Assembly: GCA_010279815.1 (NCBI GenBank)
Contig: QEOQ01000226.1
Location: 522,239-586,238, forward strand
From: Brachionus plicatilis
Lineage: Eukaryota > Rotifera > Eurotatoria > Ploima > Brachionidae
Length of the DNA stretch: 64,000 nucleotides
Reading direction: 5' to 3'
Position 1 is the first letter of the stretch. Every line of letters starts with the position of its first letter. Made by a program: the position numbers and the translations under genes. The notes beneath the pieces are model-generated. The model had not been told where the DNA came from and did not search any database. It worked only from the letters and a program-made list of their open reading frames with translations. Shown here piece by piece: positions 32,519 to 44,076 of the stretch.

Positions 32519-33310
32519 ATGGGTTATTTTTAGGGGTAAAACGGTTAAATAAGTTACCATATTTATCCCGGTTTTTAACAAAATTACCCTAAATTTTAAC
32601 CACTTTAACTCTTTTGCCCCTAAAACATTTATAAGACGTTTTTTTTGTTACTATGCAAAATTTTATTTAAAAAACATATTCTTGAAGTCTAGAGAAACAA
32701 ATTAGAGCGTTTTATTAAAAAATGAGTGCTAAAAAAAGTGAAAAACGACTGCAATATTTTAAATACAGCGTCAAAAAGTTTAAAAAAACACAAAAAAAAT
32801 TTCTTTTTTTTGTTTCATTTCTTTAAAAAAATGCCACGCTCTTATGAAGCTTTGTTTGCCAAGTAGAATAAAAAAGAATTAAACACTAGAATTTGTATGT
32901 GCTGAATGCTAATAGTAAAAATTCTAAGAAAATTTTCTTGTTAAATTTCTAAAAATTGATTATTAATTCGTTTTGTTTTTAAATTAATATTTTTCTTATT
33001 CAATTGTTTCTAATTTATCCAAGTAGATCAATTTTAATTTTTTCTTTCATTTTTACGAGTCGAAAATTAATAAAAAAAAACAAAAATATTACTTTATACT
33101 TCTATCTCTCTTAATTTTTTAAAAAACGGCTAATTTGGTGATGTATTGGGGTAAATGAGTGTGGTTTCGGGGTAATTGTGTGAATTTCCGGGGTAATTTG
33201 GATCAATTTAGGGGTAATCTAGTTAACCCATTTAACCAAATTAGCCCTCACATATTTAACCACTTGGTGCAATTTGGTGATTTGAAATTTTGGGGTAAAT
33301 AAGGGGTTCA
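32519..33310. repeat. Region of scattered GGGGTAA words, imperfect foldback
   Basis: GGGGTAA occurs at about 32533, 33149, 33170, 33190, 33213 and 33291, with TTACCC / GGTTAAAT partners in the left half, forming a loose inverted structure. The words sit in phrases like GGGGTAATTTGGATCAATTT, suggesting an old foldback element with internal minirepeats. Confidence 0.55.
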
Positions 33311-33388
33311 GATTCGTGATCCTCGAGTAGAGATCTATCCGAAAAAGCAATAAAAAAAAAATAGGTCACCCAATATGGCTATATTACG

Positions 33389-33832
33389 TTACTCTCTTTC
33401 TTTCTCCTCCTCCTCTTTGACAATGATGTCCTCATCTTCTTCATTCTCTTTAAGCATCCATCTTGATAGTGAGATTGCATTTCCATTCATATTTGCCTCC
33501 GGACTTTTTTTTTTCAATACTCTCGGAACAAGCTTCGGTATTTGATTGATTGTTGACAGAAGCGGATCTTGGTAATATTTTCTAATGAGACAAATGGCGG
33601 GGCTGATTTGGTTATGTAAGGGACTTCTAGTGTGGTTTTGAGCATATTTGTTAACAGGTTGCAACGATGTTGGCATTGGCATCAAGCTAGTATCGAAAAG
33701 GTAAGCTTGAGTAATTTCCTCTTCGAGGTTTGAACAAAACTCATCCACTTTATGATTATCACGATTTCTTTTAATAACTTTAATAAAAACTGGTCTCGAT
33801 TTTGGATCCTTGGATCCATCGTCTTGACTCAT
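33389..33832 (-). CDS. Acidic-tailed protein, unknown
   Basis: A 147-aa frame from the ATG at 33832 (MSQDDGSKDPKSRPVFIKVI). The middle is Pro/Asn/Gln-rich (YAQNHTRSPLHNQISPAI) and the C-terminus very acidic (KENEEDEDIIVKEEEEKERE). Immediately upstream (33900-33985, same strand) is a degenerate echo of the N-terminal segment (MIREEESRDSKSKSV), so the start region seems to be an imperfect tandem duplication. It could be a gene, a terminal exon or a transposon accessory frame. Confidence 0.4.
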   Translation of the reverse strand: MSQDDGSKDPKSRPVFIKVIKRNRDNHKVDEFCSNLEEEITQAYLFDTSLMPMPTSLQPVNKYAQNHTRSPLHNQISPAICLIRKYYQDPLLSTINQIPKLVPRVLKKKSPEANMNGNAISLSRWMLKENEEDEDIIVKEEEEKERE

Positions 33833-34070
33833 TGTTTTTGTCCGATTTGAGCATTTAAAATCATTCAAACTTGAAGGCTCTAGACCTTGATTAAAACTGA
33901 TTCATTTTGATACTGATTTCGATTTTGAGTCCCTAGACTCTTCCTCTCGAATCATCTTTTTTGTTTGTTCTGAATCATCTTAAACGTCCTCCTTCCCGCT
34001 TCGTGTTTTTTTTTAAAACCGAAAGTGACCATAAACAATCCGATTGAAACAAAAAAAAGGGCAATATTTG

Positions 34071-34548
34071 GGCATCTTGAAGTTGATGATCAATTCAAAA
34101 TATCATTTCAATTCAAAAAGTTTATCCTTAGATATTAAACTAAATCTTTGATTTAATTTAAATAATTTTAATGTAAAATGATTTACATGCAATGTAGATT
34201 TAGAACATAAAAAAAAAATTGAAAAAACATTTTTTCAGTCCATTGATAATCGATTTTAATATTTAAATGTATTAACTGATCCTTTGTAAAGTTAATTTGA
34301 GATTTTTTATTTCAAAAGTATCTGTGTTTAGCATTCACAATTAAATTTAAAAAAAAAATTCAAATAAAAAATTCAAAATTAGTAATAAAATGAAAATATA
34401 ACTTTAAAAAAAATCAGTTAACTAAATTGAAATCGATTTTATTATTGGATTGAAAAAATGTTTTTTCAATTTTTTCTTATTTTCTAAATCTACATTGCAT
34501 GTAAATCATGTTGCATTAAAATTATTTAAATTAAATCAAAGATTTAAT
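34071..34548. mobile_element. Foldback MITE, copy 2 of the 13216 family, right end lost
   Basis: Starts GGCATCTTGAAGTTGATGAT and follows the 13216-13744 copy over most of its length (ATTTACATGCAATGTAGATT). It stops about 55 bp short of the expected right end, at AAATCAAAGATTTAATC. Confidence 0.75.
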
Positions 34549-34732
34549 CAAAAATTTTGGCTTACTCTTGAGTGAGACAGAAAAAAAGTAATTTAAAAAA
34601 TAAAGAAAAACATATAAACAGTAATGTTTTATTCAGTTTTTTTTTCTTATTGCTGAAAAAATTACTAAAGGTAACATTTATTTACCTTAATAACATAATA
34701 TTTATTACATTCAATGGCCCAAAAAAATTGAT

Positions 34733-35797
34733 ATGTTTACCAATCTGTTACTATATTTACTATTTCTAATTTTCTATACGATTTATATTGAAGAATATGA
34801 TTTCTCAAAGGGATCCCAAGATAGATCTCCCTTCAGGATTATCACTTTGATTCTTGTGATTTTTTTTCTCTTTTCTGAAATAGCTGAGATGATTACTTAT
34901 TTTCGATCTCATAAAATTTTGATCTATTTTAGTTCTTTTTTGAATTTGACAGAGTTATCAAATTATACACTATGCATTACAGCTTTAACAATTGAGACAC
35001 CTGTTGTTAAAAGTGGACTCTTTTCAGTGACTATAATTTTTTCTTATTTTATACTCATTTTTCGATGTGATAAAATTAAAAAACTAGGAATTTTTATCAC
35101 ACTAATAGGCAATATCATCAAAAAATCACTGGCATTATTTTTTATCATAACAATTTGTCTAATTGGCTTCCTACTTGCTTTCCGAACAATGCGCAGAGTT
35201 CCGAACATAAATGGGGAGATAAACAACACCAAAAGCTTTGAATATGACTTTATAAAAATTTTAATTATGGGTATTGGTTCTTTGGAGATGGAAGATGATG
35301 CTGAATTGGATGAACAAAGTGCAAAAACTGCCACCAATTTTATTTTGTATGTGGCATTTGTAATTTTAGTGCCTATTCTAATGATCAACATTCTTATCGG
35401 TATTTCTATTGATGAGCTGCAAAAAATGATCAATGATTCAAAATACGAAAACATGCTGACAATCATAGATTATATGATCAATTTGAGAAAGAACAAATTC
35501 TACAAGATTTTATATATGATGGTCAAGAAATTTATAGCTTTTCAGAATTTAAAAAGTTTTTCAAATTCTGTGACAGATTGGATTGGATCACTGAATAGAA
35601 TAGAAGTAGTTCGCAAAAACTGGTTGAATTATAAGCACCGTATAATCAAAATTGAATGCGTGCAAACGGTGAACGAAGATGAGATGAAATTTGAAAGCTT
35701 GATTGAAAATGATGCTCAATTTAGCGGCAAATTAATCAAAGATATACAGAGTTGTTATGAAATAAAACAAGAAAAACAAATTTATCCAATTGAATGA
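34733..35797 (+). CDS. TRPA-like cation channel, membrane domain only
   Basis: A 354-aa frame from ATG covering the six-helix core of a TRP channel: S1 about 3-19, S2 36-57, S3 65-90, S4 94-125, S5 127-152, a pore helix and loop (FIKILIMGIGSLEMEDD), and S6 ending FVILVPILMINILIGISIDE. The VPILMxNxLIGxxxD ending of S6 is typical of the TRPA group. A basic and then acidic cytoplasmic tail of about 125 residues follows. Ordinary TRPA proteins carry a long N-terminal ankyrin array; none is coded in the 3 kb upstream, which holds other frames and a truncated MITE. Either the upstream exons are outside what I can recognise or the gene is truncated just before S1. Likely a sensory ion channel if expressed. 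Confidence 0.75.
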   Translation: MFTNLLLYLLFLIFYTIYIEEYDFSKGSQDRSPFRIITLILVIFFLFSEIAEMITYFRSHKILIYFSSFLNLTELSNYTLCITALTIETPVVKSGLFSVTIIFSYFILIFRCDKIKKLGIFITLIGNIIKKSLALFFIITICLIGFLLAFRTMRRVPNINGEINNTKSFEYDFIKILIMGIGSLEMEDDAELDEQSAKTATNFILYVAFVILVPILMINILIGISIDELQKMINDSKYENMLTIIDYMINLRKNKFYKILYMMVKKFIAFQNLKSFSNSVTDWIGSLNRIEVVRKNWLNYKHRIIKIECVQTVNEDEMKFESLIENDAQFSGKLIKDIQSCYEIKQEKQIYPIE

Positions 35798-35799
35798 TT

Positions 35800-36825
35800 T
35801 TTTTTAAAACTTTTAAATTCACTCTTGGCTTTCAGAATTTATTTTAAATTGAATAAAATAGTAAATAAGTGTCTGATATTGTTTTAAAGAATATGACCCA
35901 CACGATCCATATTGAATAATATATTATTTTATTATATTAATATATAATGTTTTCTAATACTGGCGAAAATTTTGAACAAAATGTGGGTGTAACTTTTTTT
36001 ATTTTTTGATTTAAAATCTAAAAAATTCAATGAAAAAACAGCAAAGTAAAATTTATGATCAAATTTCAAAATTTCAGACTTGCTCAAAATTTATTAAATG
36101 CGCTGCAGATTTCAGAATTTTTAAACTTCAAAAACAATATTTTTAAAATTGAAAAAAGAATAAAAAGCTTGTTATTTTGCAAATGATGAAATTACGCATT
36201 TTAAATATTTTGAGCATATTTAAAATTTGTAAAGGATACCGTTTCATTACAAATCCATTTTTGCCTAAGTATTATACTAATTTTTTCTATAATATGAAAA
36301 CTGATCTAGGTACAATAACCGATGAGGAATCGAATTCTGTAAAAAATACTTAGAAAAATTAGGTATAAGACTATTAATTTTCAAGCTAAAGTTGATTCAT
36401 TATTGTGAAAAAAATTCTAATTATCTTTAAATTTTTTTAAATTAAATATAATTTTCAAAAATAAATTATTCAAAATTTAATAGAAAATTTTTTGCAAAAA
36501 AAATATGAAATTTTTAGTCCATTTTTTGCCCATTAGCATTTAATTCAATGATTATTCGATTGATAGAGTATAATTAAAAAATAAGATAAAAAATGAGTTT
36601 ATTTTTTTCTCAGTTGTTAAAACAAATTTGATTTTTTGGATTTCTATCATCAACTAATCTTTTTTTTTTTTAAGTTTATTTCAAAATTTAAATGGCTCTG
36701 AGTAATACTCCTTCCGCCATTGTTTTTCTTTTTTTTTTATTTAATAGTATTTAATTGTTTTAATTGTAAACGATTTAAAAAATTTAAAACGAGTTTAAAT
36801 AGAAAACCAAAACTCATTCAATCGA
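35800..36825. other. AT-rich intergenic stretch, nothing recognised
   Basis: No gene or element boundary found. Confidence 0.45.
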
Positions 36826-37215
36826 CTAATCTAAACTCACCATTAATATAAAATATTGCCTTAAAATTTCCTGGAATATAAAATGTGCAAAATAAAAATT
36901 GATATTTAACACCATTTACTGAAATAGTTTTAGGTAAGTCTGTATTTTCACATTTTGGTTGAAACTATTTTCGACTACCACCTTGGCTGGTTTTGAGTCA
37001 AACGTTAAGGAATTACTGGTTGTAAAACCACAATGAGTATAGGACTTTTTAAAACACATTGACCATTTTCGTCTTTACTTACGCTAAACAAGTGTATAAA
37101 TAACGGGTGACAACATAAAATCGAGATGAACTTTAAAAGGTCATAACTCCTTTAATATTTATCAAAATAAAACGAAATTTTGAGAGAATATAGCATTTTT
37201 ATTTTAGTTTTTATT

Positions 37216-38030
37216 GGCTTAATTTTTTTGGGATAACAAATTTAATTTTTTTAAGATGACAAAAATAATAAAAGTAGTGACCAATTTAATCTATTTTAGC
37301 TGACTATTAAAAAACTAATTTTTCTGACTCAACAAACTAAACGACTGACAAAAATATATATATTTATTATTATTATTATTATTATAAAAAAGCTACAGCA
37401 AGACTAGCTTGCGGAGGCGGCCTACATGAGAGATCGCCTATGGTAGCTCGTTGCACATAATGAGATAAAATACTGATAGAAGTATACAATAAAAATTTTA
37501 GGGTTAAAAAAGTTAATTAATTTTTACACGAATAAAAAAACTGGAAGTACATTCTAATAAGAAAAAGAAAGAATTATATTTAGTATACAATGATATATAT
37601 TGTTAAAAAGTAATATAAAATTATTAAAATAAAATACATTTTATTTTTATAATTTTATTTTAACTCTAATTAAGCTATTTAATAATGTAATTCTCTAAGA
37701 TTGTAAGGAATGAACTTAAATTGTGACGTTTTCTAATAGTTGACTCTAGCTCGATGATGATATTTGGACAAAACGGTTTGTCATAATCGTCTGGAACTTC
37801 CTTCCGATTTTGGTGCTTTAGTTCAAGATTTTGATTTTTATTGTCACCTCAAAATCATTAATTTGTTGTAAAAATAATTAATTAGTCAAAAAAGTATTTT
37901 TGCCACTCAAATCATTTTTTTAACCAGTCAATTAATTTATTTGTCATCATATGTAGTTTTTTTGTTAATAGATTTAGTCTTTTTTGTCAATAAAATTTAA
38001 TTTTTTTTGTCAGTCCATTAATTGACGGCC
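37216..38030. mobile_element. Mutator-type MITE inside the mariner 3' flank
   Basis: Ends GGCTTAATTTTTTTGGG and TTAATTGACGGCC are built from TGACAAATTAATT-like units as in 22481-23985. Flanked by GTTTTTATT (37207-37215) and GTTTTTTTT (38031-38039), a 9-bp duplication with one mismatch. A minus-strand coding-like scrap at 37675-37850 (NLELKHQNRKEVPDDYDKPF, SSFLTILENYIIK then stop) is not identified. Confidence 0.8.
37361..37560 (-). mobile_element. LINE family A 3' end inserted in the Mutator-type MITE
   Basis: Minus-strand sense: an AT-rich 3' UTR, a hairpin GCAAG CTAGT CTTGC (37391-37406), TGTAGCTTTTTTA and a (TAA)n tail at 37361-37383. The arrangement repeats that of 1249-1370. 5' boundary uncertain. 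Confidence 0.6.
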
Positions 38031-38047
38031 GTTTTTTTTTTATGCTT

Positions 38048-38999
38048 TTATCTTTTTTCATTAAGTCCATTTCTTAGAATATTATTCAGTCGTTTGGATG
38101 TAGAGGCCAAAAGATCCTGTACGAGATTTTGGTCCATATTTATTGTACAAAGTTGTATTTTTTTCCTTAGTTCATCTAAGTTTTTTGCTCTCCAGTCATT
38201 CACATTCACTTTCCCCTTTAAAATGGCCCAAAATCTTCAATTGGTCGTACTTCTGGCACATTTGCAGGGTTTTTGCATTTTTGCACAAATTAGATATTTT
38301 GGTCAATCAAGTAGTTGACCACTGTATTGGCATAATGAGAGCTTGCCAAGTCGGGCCAGAACTTATAGTTGCCGTCTGAATGATGCTTTTTAATAAACAG
38401 AATTAATTCACGCTTTATAAAGTCTAAATAGACAGTTTGGTTGACTGCAAGTCCTCTTTTTCGTATGATTGGCGCCGAAATACCCCTCTCAGAAATGACC
38501 GACCAAACAAGTAATTTCTGCCCAATTGATTTTACCATGACTGAGAGTGAAATAGGATTCATCGTCTAAAATCCAGGAAATGTTTGGATTTTGTAAATAC
38601 AAATTTCTACATTAAACTCTAGCTACTTTTTTTTGCGTTTCGGTTCGGTCAGGGATTTTTCCTTTTTTCTAGGTGTGATTTGAAGCTTTTTCAACAATTT
38701 TGAGACCATTTGCTGGCTTGTATCAAACTTTTTGGCTGCTTGACGCTGACTGATGTTGTCTCTGTGATTAAAAGCCTTTTTTAGCTTGTTGAACTGTACT
38801 TTAGTCATTCTTTTTGGTGTTTGACCAGATCCTTGCTTCATTTCTGGTGAAAAATATTCACTACGTTTTAAAATTCAGTAAACAGTACTCCTTGGATTTT
38901 TTTCTGCCTTAAAATGCGTCACAGTGATCTATTTTCGTTAAAAAACGCGTACACGCGAATTCTTAGGGCCTCTTCTTTAGATGAATTTATTTTGGTCAT
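38048..38999 (-). pseudogene. mariner/Tc1 transposase, frameshifted
   Basis: The start region at 38999 reads MTKINSSKEEALRIRVYAFF. After frameshifts come the HTH part (RMTKVQFNKLKKAF, NISQRQAAKKFDTSQQMVSK), then WILDDESYFTLSHGK with the first catalytic Asp, LLVWSVISERGISAPIIRK, NYKFWPDLASSHYANTVVN with the second Asp, and near 38220 RPIEDFG for the third acidic residue, ending NGLNEKR. At least two frame breaks, so inactive. The protein would bind the inverted ends and cut and paste the element. Confidence 0.85.
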
Positions 39000-39349
39000 T
39001 TTTAATTCAAATTGAATATTTTTTTTTATCGTATTTAAAATTTAATTTACTACAAGAAAGAGATCAAAAAAAAATTAAAATAGAATTGCAAATCATTCTT
39101 TAAGTTCGTCTCGATTTTAAGTTGTCACCCGTTACAACCAAATGCTTTATTGAAAAATCGAACCCACTACCCCAAGTATCTATTCTACCATCAACACTAA
39201 AATTATTTATATCTGGAAACCAAACTTTTTTTACACTATTTCTACTTTATTTTTCTATTTGATCAATAATATTTTCTATGTTTAACCCAACAAGGTATTC
39301 CTTAGCTCGTTTGGCATTTTTGTTGCACACCACGAACCGAACAAAAAAT

Positions 39350-40520
39350 TAATTAAGTTAAAAACTTTAACTAAGTTTTCACTTTAAAGTAGAAAAAAAA
39401 AATTTTTTTATTTAAAAATAAAGCACAACCGACACATTTCTTTTTGCTTAGATAAACTTTTTCTGATCTTTTCGTCAAAGCGATTGATGATTTTTTCTCA
39501 TAATCGGAATCATTGTTTGATGAGTAAGATATGTTATTAATAAACTCATTATTACTTTTAAAATTTTTTTAATTATTAAAAGCAGAATTCGCCATTATTC
39601 GAGTTTTAATTAACAAAAGGAAATCTAAAATTAAATAGTCAAAATAATTAAGGAGAGTAAATACATTTATTCAATTAAAGTTTACAAACAATCAGTCACA
39701 AGATGAGAAATTGTAAAAAATTAATAATTTTTTCAAATAAGATTTAAAACGCCTTTACCAAAAATTAATTTCTTCAAAGAAAACTTAATTTAGCTCTTTT
39801 AATCCTCGATTTATTCAGCAGCTTGAAAAAAACTTTTTTTTTATTCCAATGTAGCAAGATGCAAAATTTACCATCCATTTATTTTTTTTCTAAATATTTC
39901 AAGTCAGATTAAAGGACTTGACTTTGAAAGGACTAAAAAAATTTTCCACGAATCTGGTCATATTTAATTTGTCATTTTTTAATTAAATTTGTAGTAACTT
40001 TTATTAAATTTATTTTTGAAAAATATAAAGAGTAATTTAAAAATAATTAAAATGTTTCTATACTTTTTATTTCAGTTTAAGGTTGGTTAGCAACGATTTT
40101 AAGCTTGTCAGTTAATTCAGAAAGTACTATTTAAAAAACATAATATTTAGGTTAGTTTTCAAATTTGACTGAAATTATTATTATTATTATTTATTGATTC
40201 AAAGTCACATTGACAAGATTTAAATTTTATAAAAAAGTAAATAAATAAATAAAAATAAAAAATCAGTTTAGTATAAAAAGATTATAAAATAACACATTTT
40301 AATAAAATGTGATCATTACTAAATTAATTAGTGAGTAATTTATTTTATCCAAAAATTCTGTAAATGATACCAAAATTATCATTTAAAAAAAATTAAAATT
40401 AACTCTTTTTTGACAATTAATTTTAATAAATATAAATCTCATTTTTATTTTAATGCCTATAATGTAATTTAATGATAACTGATATTTTCAATCATGATGT
40501 TGATTAATTGGGGATTTATT
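39350..40520. other. Intergenic, AT-rich
   Basis: A short (ATT)n at 40177-40192 and homopolymer runs. No gene supported. Confidence 0.45.
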
Positions 40521-40530
40521 TCGAAATTTA

Positions 40531-41337
40531 CTACGGTGCTCTATTTGGATCAAAAGAGTAATTCGGCAAAAAAATACCATTATTAAAAGCTTGATTTTGT
40601 GAATTATCGTTAATACTTTGTCCATTTAACCAAACTGAATTGTTGTTCATTGTCAAATTAACTGGATTAGCTACACTATTTTGGTTATAGCCAATACTTA
40701 CTCCTGGTCTTCTAAATATTCTTCCAACTAGAACTAGATAAAATAAGGCAAAGAAAAAAGCAATTATTGCCAAAGCAAGCATTACTATTGTAACTGGCAT
40801 CATATCTTTGTTCGCTTGACTTCTTGAATACGTTCGCTCATATTCCATCAATCCAAATCCACTAGCAAGAATTATTCCCAATATTAAAAAAATTGCTCCA
40901 AACATATTTATCAGAGTAGCTGCTCTGTATAAATGAACATTATGAAATTTTACTTAAATAACAAAGATTACTTTAAATACAAAAAATGAATTTTTGAGGT
41001 AATTACTTAGAAGAATGGCTAAAATAGGCATCAAAAGAGTAAGTCCGCCACCCCATAAACCATGATAAATTTGGTAATTTGCACCATTATTTACAATTAG
41101 TAAAACATGAAGAACAATTTGTGCAATCGAATGAAAAATCATGAAAAGACCATAAACAAGAACAAACTTGGTTGGATAGCTTTCTTTTAATCTTTTTTCT
41201 ATAAAATCTTTTTGTTGCTTTCGAAAAACATAAAAATAGTTCATTCTTTGCTCATATGAAAGTGGCACCAGGTTCGGAGCTCCATAAGCTGCCGGTGGAA
41301 TTGACGCAGGATTTTGCTGAAATGAACTCTCATACAT
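40531..41337 (-). CDS. Four-helix membrane protein, two exons, unknown family
   Basis: Exon 1 is 41007-41337 and exon 2 is 40531-40922, with an 84-bp intron 40923-41006 (GTAATTACC ... ATACAGAG). The phase-1 junction keeps the frame and closes a helix (LLMPILAILL to ATLINMFG), giving 240 aa. A Pro-rich cytosolic N-terminus (NPASIPPAAYGAPNLVPLSY, RKQQKDFIEKRL) precedes TM1 (about 57-82), TM2 (about 93-111), TM3 (about 114-136) and TM4 (about 150-175). An Asn-rich tail follows. The layout (four helices, short loops, both ends cytosolic) resembles MARVEL- or MS4A-type proteins, but the sequence does not let me name one. If read without the intron, each part looks like a separate frame. Confidence 0.8.
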
Positions 41338-41344
41338 CTCTGAA

Positions 41345-42900
41345 AAACTCCACTGAATTTTCGCAAAATTAAAAAAGAAATGAAATTAGTTTATAAATGA
41401 CTCTTTTTTCGAAAAATCTAAAATAGAATTTAGGAGTTGATCAAAAAATTAAGAAATACACAAAGAAATAGAATTTACTTATTTAAATAATCAAGCTTGA
41501 TAATAAAATCAATTGAAAAAATTATAGCAACTAAAAGTGAATTTTTAATTATTATCGATTTGATTAAAAATTTAATAAGATTTAAAAATAATTTATGAAA
41601 AAATTTAACTTGTTGAAAATTACTTCGAAAAAGCTACAAATTCGAAATTCTTATATTAATTTTAAAAGTTCTTCTTTTATTAATTTTTGACTCTAAAATC
41701 ATTTTATTTTCATTTCATTTTCCTATAAATATTTTTATCATAATTTATTGTATTATTTAAAAAAAAAAACAGACTAATTTCTCTCTGAAAACCTTAAAGT
41801 CATTCAGTAAAAAATAACTCATTATAGTTATATATAATAGATTTGAAATAAAACTTTCTGCAATTGTTTATTAGTGAATAGATTCGTTAACAAATTATGC
41901 TAACTCGAATTTAAAAAAAAATAAAAAAAATTTATTATTTAAAAAAAAAACGATAGCAAAATTTTTTATTTTTATAAAGTACCGATGACTCAAATATTTT
42001 TCAGTGAATTAAATCGATTAAAGAAAAACATATTTTCTAAAATTTGCGACTAGACTATTTCGAAATTAAAAGATCTTGAACAATTCTAAAATTTTGATGT
42101 CTATGTCAAGAAAAAACACTTTAAATCTGGTTTAAACATAATTCGAAATGAATATTAAAACTGGTTTTTCAAATATTTACTTTTTAATGAAAAAGTTAAC
42201 AGTCCATATTTCAAAATATTCTTTGAAATTTTGAAATTATAAAGCTAGTTTTGTTGGTTTTTTTTTTTGAAAAAATATAAATTTTTATTTTATTTTTTAG
42301 AAGAATTGTTCATATCAAGTTCCAAAATTTTTTTCTTTTCCTGGTTCATTTTGGACTGAATTCACAAGTTTTAGTTTCATACAACCTTAAGCTTTATTTT
42401 AATTATTTTCTCTTCAAAATTAAAATCAATTGAAAAAAGAGACAATGTTCAATCATGAGCTAAAATTTTCAAAACATTGAAATGCATACCAACTGGCACA
42501 ATAATTTTTTTACATGGAGTATCGAATGAAATGCTGAAATATGCAATTAGTGATAAGTTACGACAGATATCGATTGTTTAATGTATAAATAACTAAACCT
42601 CTTGTTAAAAATATCCTAAAATCGCGAAGTCATATCAGTAATCTGAAGTCATATTAAAAGTCAAGTCGTTTGATCTTACTTAAAATATTTAAAAAAAAAT
42701 TAGCTGGTAGCTTTTGCTTCGCTGCTGGAGTAAAAAAATTAAAAAATGTTTATTGATAAAATCTTTTTTAAAGTAATAATACTTCTTTATAATAATTCTT
42801 TAAATTAAAAACGATATGTTGAAATAACTAGAGGTAAGGCATGTTTAAATATTTGATAGTTTAGGAAAAAAAGAAGAAATTACTAGGTAGCAATTACACA
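41345..42900. other. AT-rich upstream region of the four-helix gene
   Basis: Homopolymer-rich, with no recognised element or gene. Confidence 0.45.
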
Positions 42901-42904
42901 ATGG

Positions 42905-43265
42905 AGTTGGATATTCGATATATCTTTATTCGAAACCTTCTCTATATTCTTCTATCAGTCTGACGACCAGTGGGACAGAATGACTCAATCCTGACCTGAT
43001 ATGTCTCTCACTCAACTCAAAAAGTCGATTTGAAACTGTTAGTAGATTTAGTTTATTGAAGGCCTCTTAGTTTATAATATTGGAGGGGGTATCATATTTT
43101 AGCTTCAAAATAGATTTTACTACTGAATTTTGGATAACTTGTATTTTTTTGATGTTAGCTTCTGAGAATGAACTTATATAAAGTATAATCCAAGATTGAT
43201 CCTATCAAAGATTTGCAAAGATTACCTAATGAAGATAGTCTTTTGATTTTAAATTTTTTTTGTTT
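42905..43265 (-). pseudogene. LINE family B C-terminal fragment
   Basis: Minus strand reads SLGNLCKSLIGSILDYTLYK, then in other frames NRLFELSERYI, and SHSVPLVVRLIEEYREGFE and IEYPTPLC at the end. It links the RT thumb segment seen at 23075-23526 with the terminal signature seen at 2592 and 49520, and so defines the family. Confidence 0.7.
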
Positions 43266-43269
43266 GAGA

Positions 43270-44076
43270 TCAAGTCACTAGACATGACTCAAAATTGACC
43301 ATGACTTAAAAATCAAGTCATTATTAAGTCAAAATTAATATTTGAAAATTTACCATTCCAAATAGTAATCATTGCATCAACTTGTAGTTATTGTGGAGGT
43401 CATTTTTGTGTCAAACTTTGAAATGACTTTTTTTAAAGGATACGGCACAATAAGAAAATAAAAAGCTCAGCACTTTGATTCATATTTTTTTTTGACATAA
43501 TCAAATAGACCTAGATGCGCAAATAAAGAAGAATAAATAAATTAAATTCTGAAGTGGCTATAGTAATGTCTCTATAGCTTTCTTTTTGAATATATCTCTT
43601 TTTATTTTATTTGAATTTTTTTTATCTGGGGGATTTTTTTTAATAAACAAGATTAATATTAATTGGGAAGATCGATCACTGAAAATTATTGTACAAAAAT
43701 TTAAAGCTTATTTGATTAAGAAAATAAAAGATAACTTTTAGAAATTTATTTCTTCTTAGTATTGCTACCTTTTCTTTCATTTTAGAATTTTTCAGCATTC
43801 AGAACTTTTATTTTTTTTTAATTAAAAGATTTCATTTTTAAAGACTGTGAGTATTTAAAATTTTTTTATTATTTGGCAAGTATCTAATAGTTAAAAGGCT
43901 ATTTTGATCATAGGTCTTACCATTCCTCATATCTTTACATCATAAAAAAATATAGAAGTTTACTATTCACTTGGAATAAATATCTTTGATGATTATTACA
44001 AATGAATCTAAAATTATTAGATACTAAATAAGAATGTTATAAATTCCTAACTATAAAGTAAAACCCATGTTATTTC
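43270..44076. other. AT-rich spacer, nothing recognised
   Basis: Contains scattered CAAGTCA/TGACTT words (43255-43325) similar to the internal words of the hAT MITE, but no boundaries. Confidence 0.4.

Larger units (their letters stand above)
37102..39133 (-). mobile_element. mariner/Tc1 transposon with nested insertions
   Basis: Termini ACGGGTGACAACATAAAAT and the inverse of ACGGGTGACAACTTAAAAT, flanked by TA at 37100-37101 and 39134-39135. It carries a transposase pseudogene (38048-38999) on the minus strand. Between the transposase stop and the left terminus an 815-bp Mutator-type MITE (37216-38030) has inserted, itself hit by a LINE 3' end. Confidence 0.9.
36830..39345 (-). pseudogene. 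Decayed ORF split by a mariner element
   Basis: On the minus strand, 39345-39134 reads VCNKNAKRAKEYLVGLNIEN and SVDGRIDTWGSGFDFSIKHL. After removal of the mariner (37102-39133) the frame continues without a break into 37101-37000 as IHLFSVSKDENGQCVLKSP. After a frameshift it resumes as SVNGVKYQFLFCTFYIPGNF and KAIFYING near 36840-36930. The protein is not recognised; the final segment has the feel of a transposon-encoded protease or host-derived domain, but I would not name one. Frame continuity across the insertion is the main support. Confidence 0.5.

Noticed and set aside
35044..35466. 140-codon minus-strand frame opposite the TRPA-like channel
   Set aside because: Antisense of transmembrane helices; no independent features.
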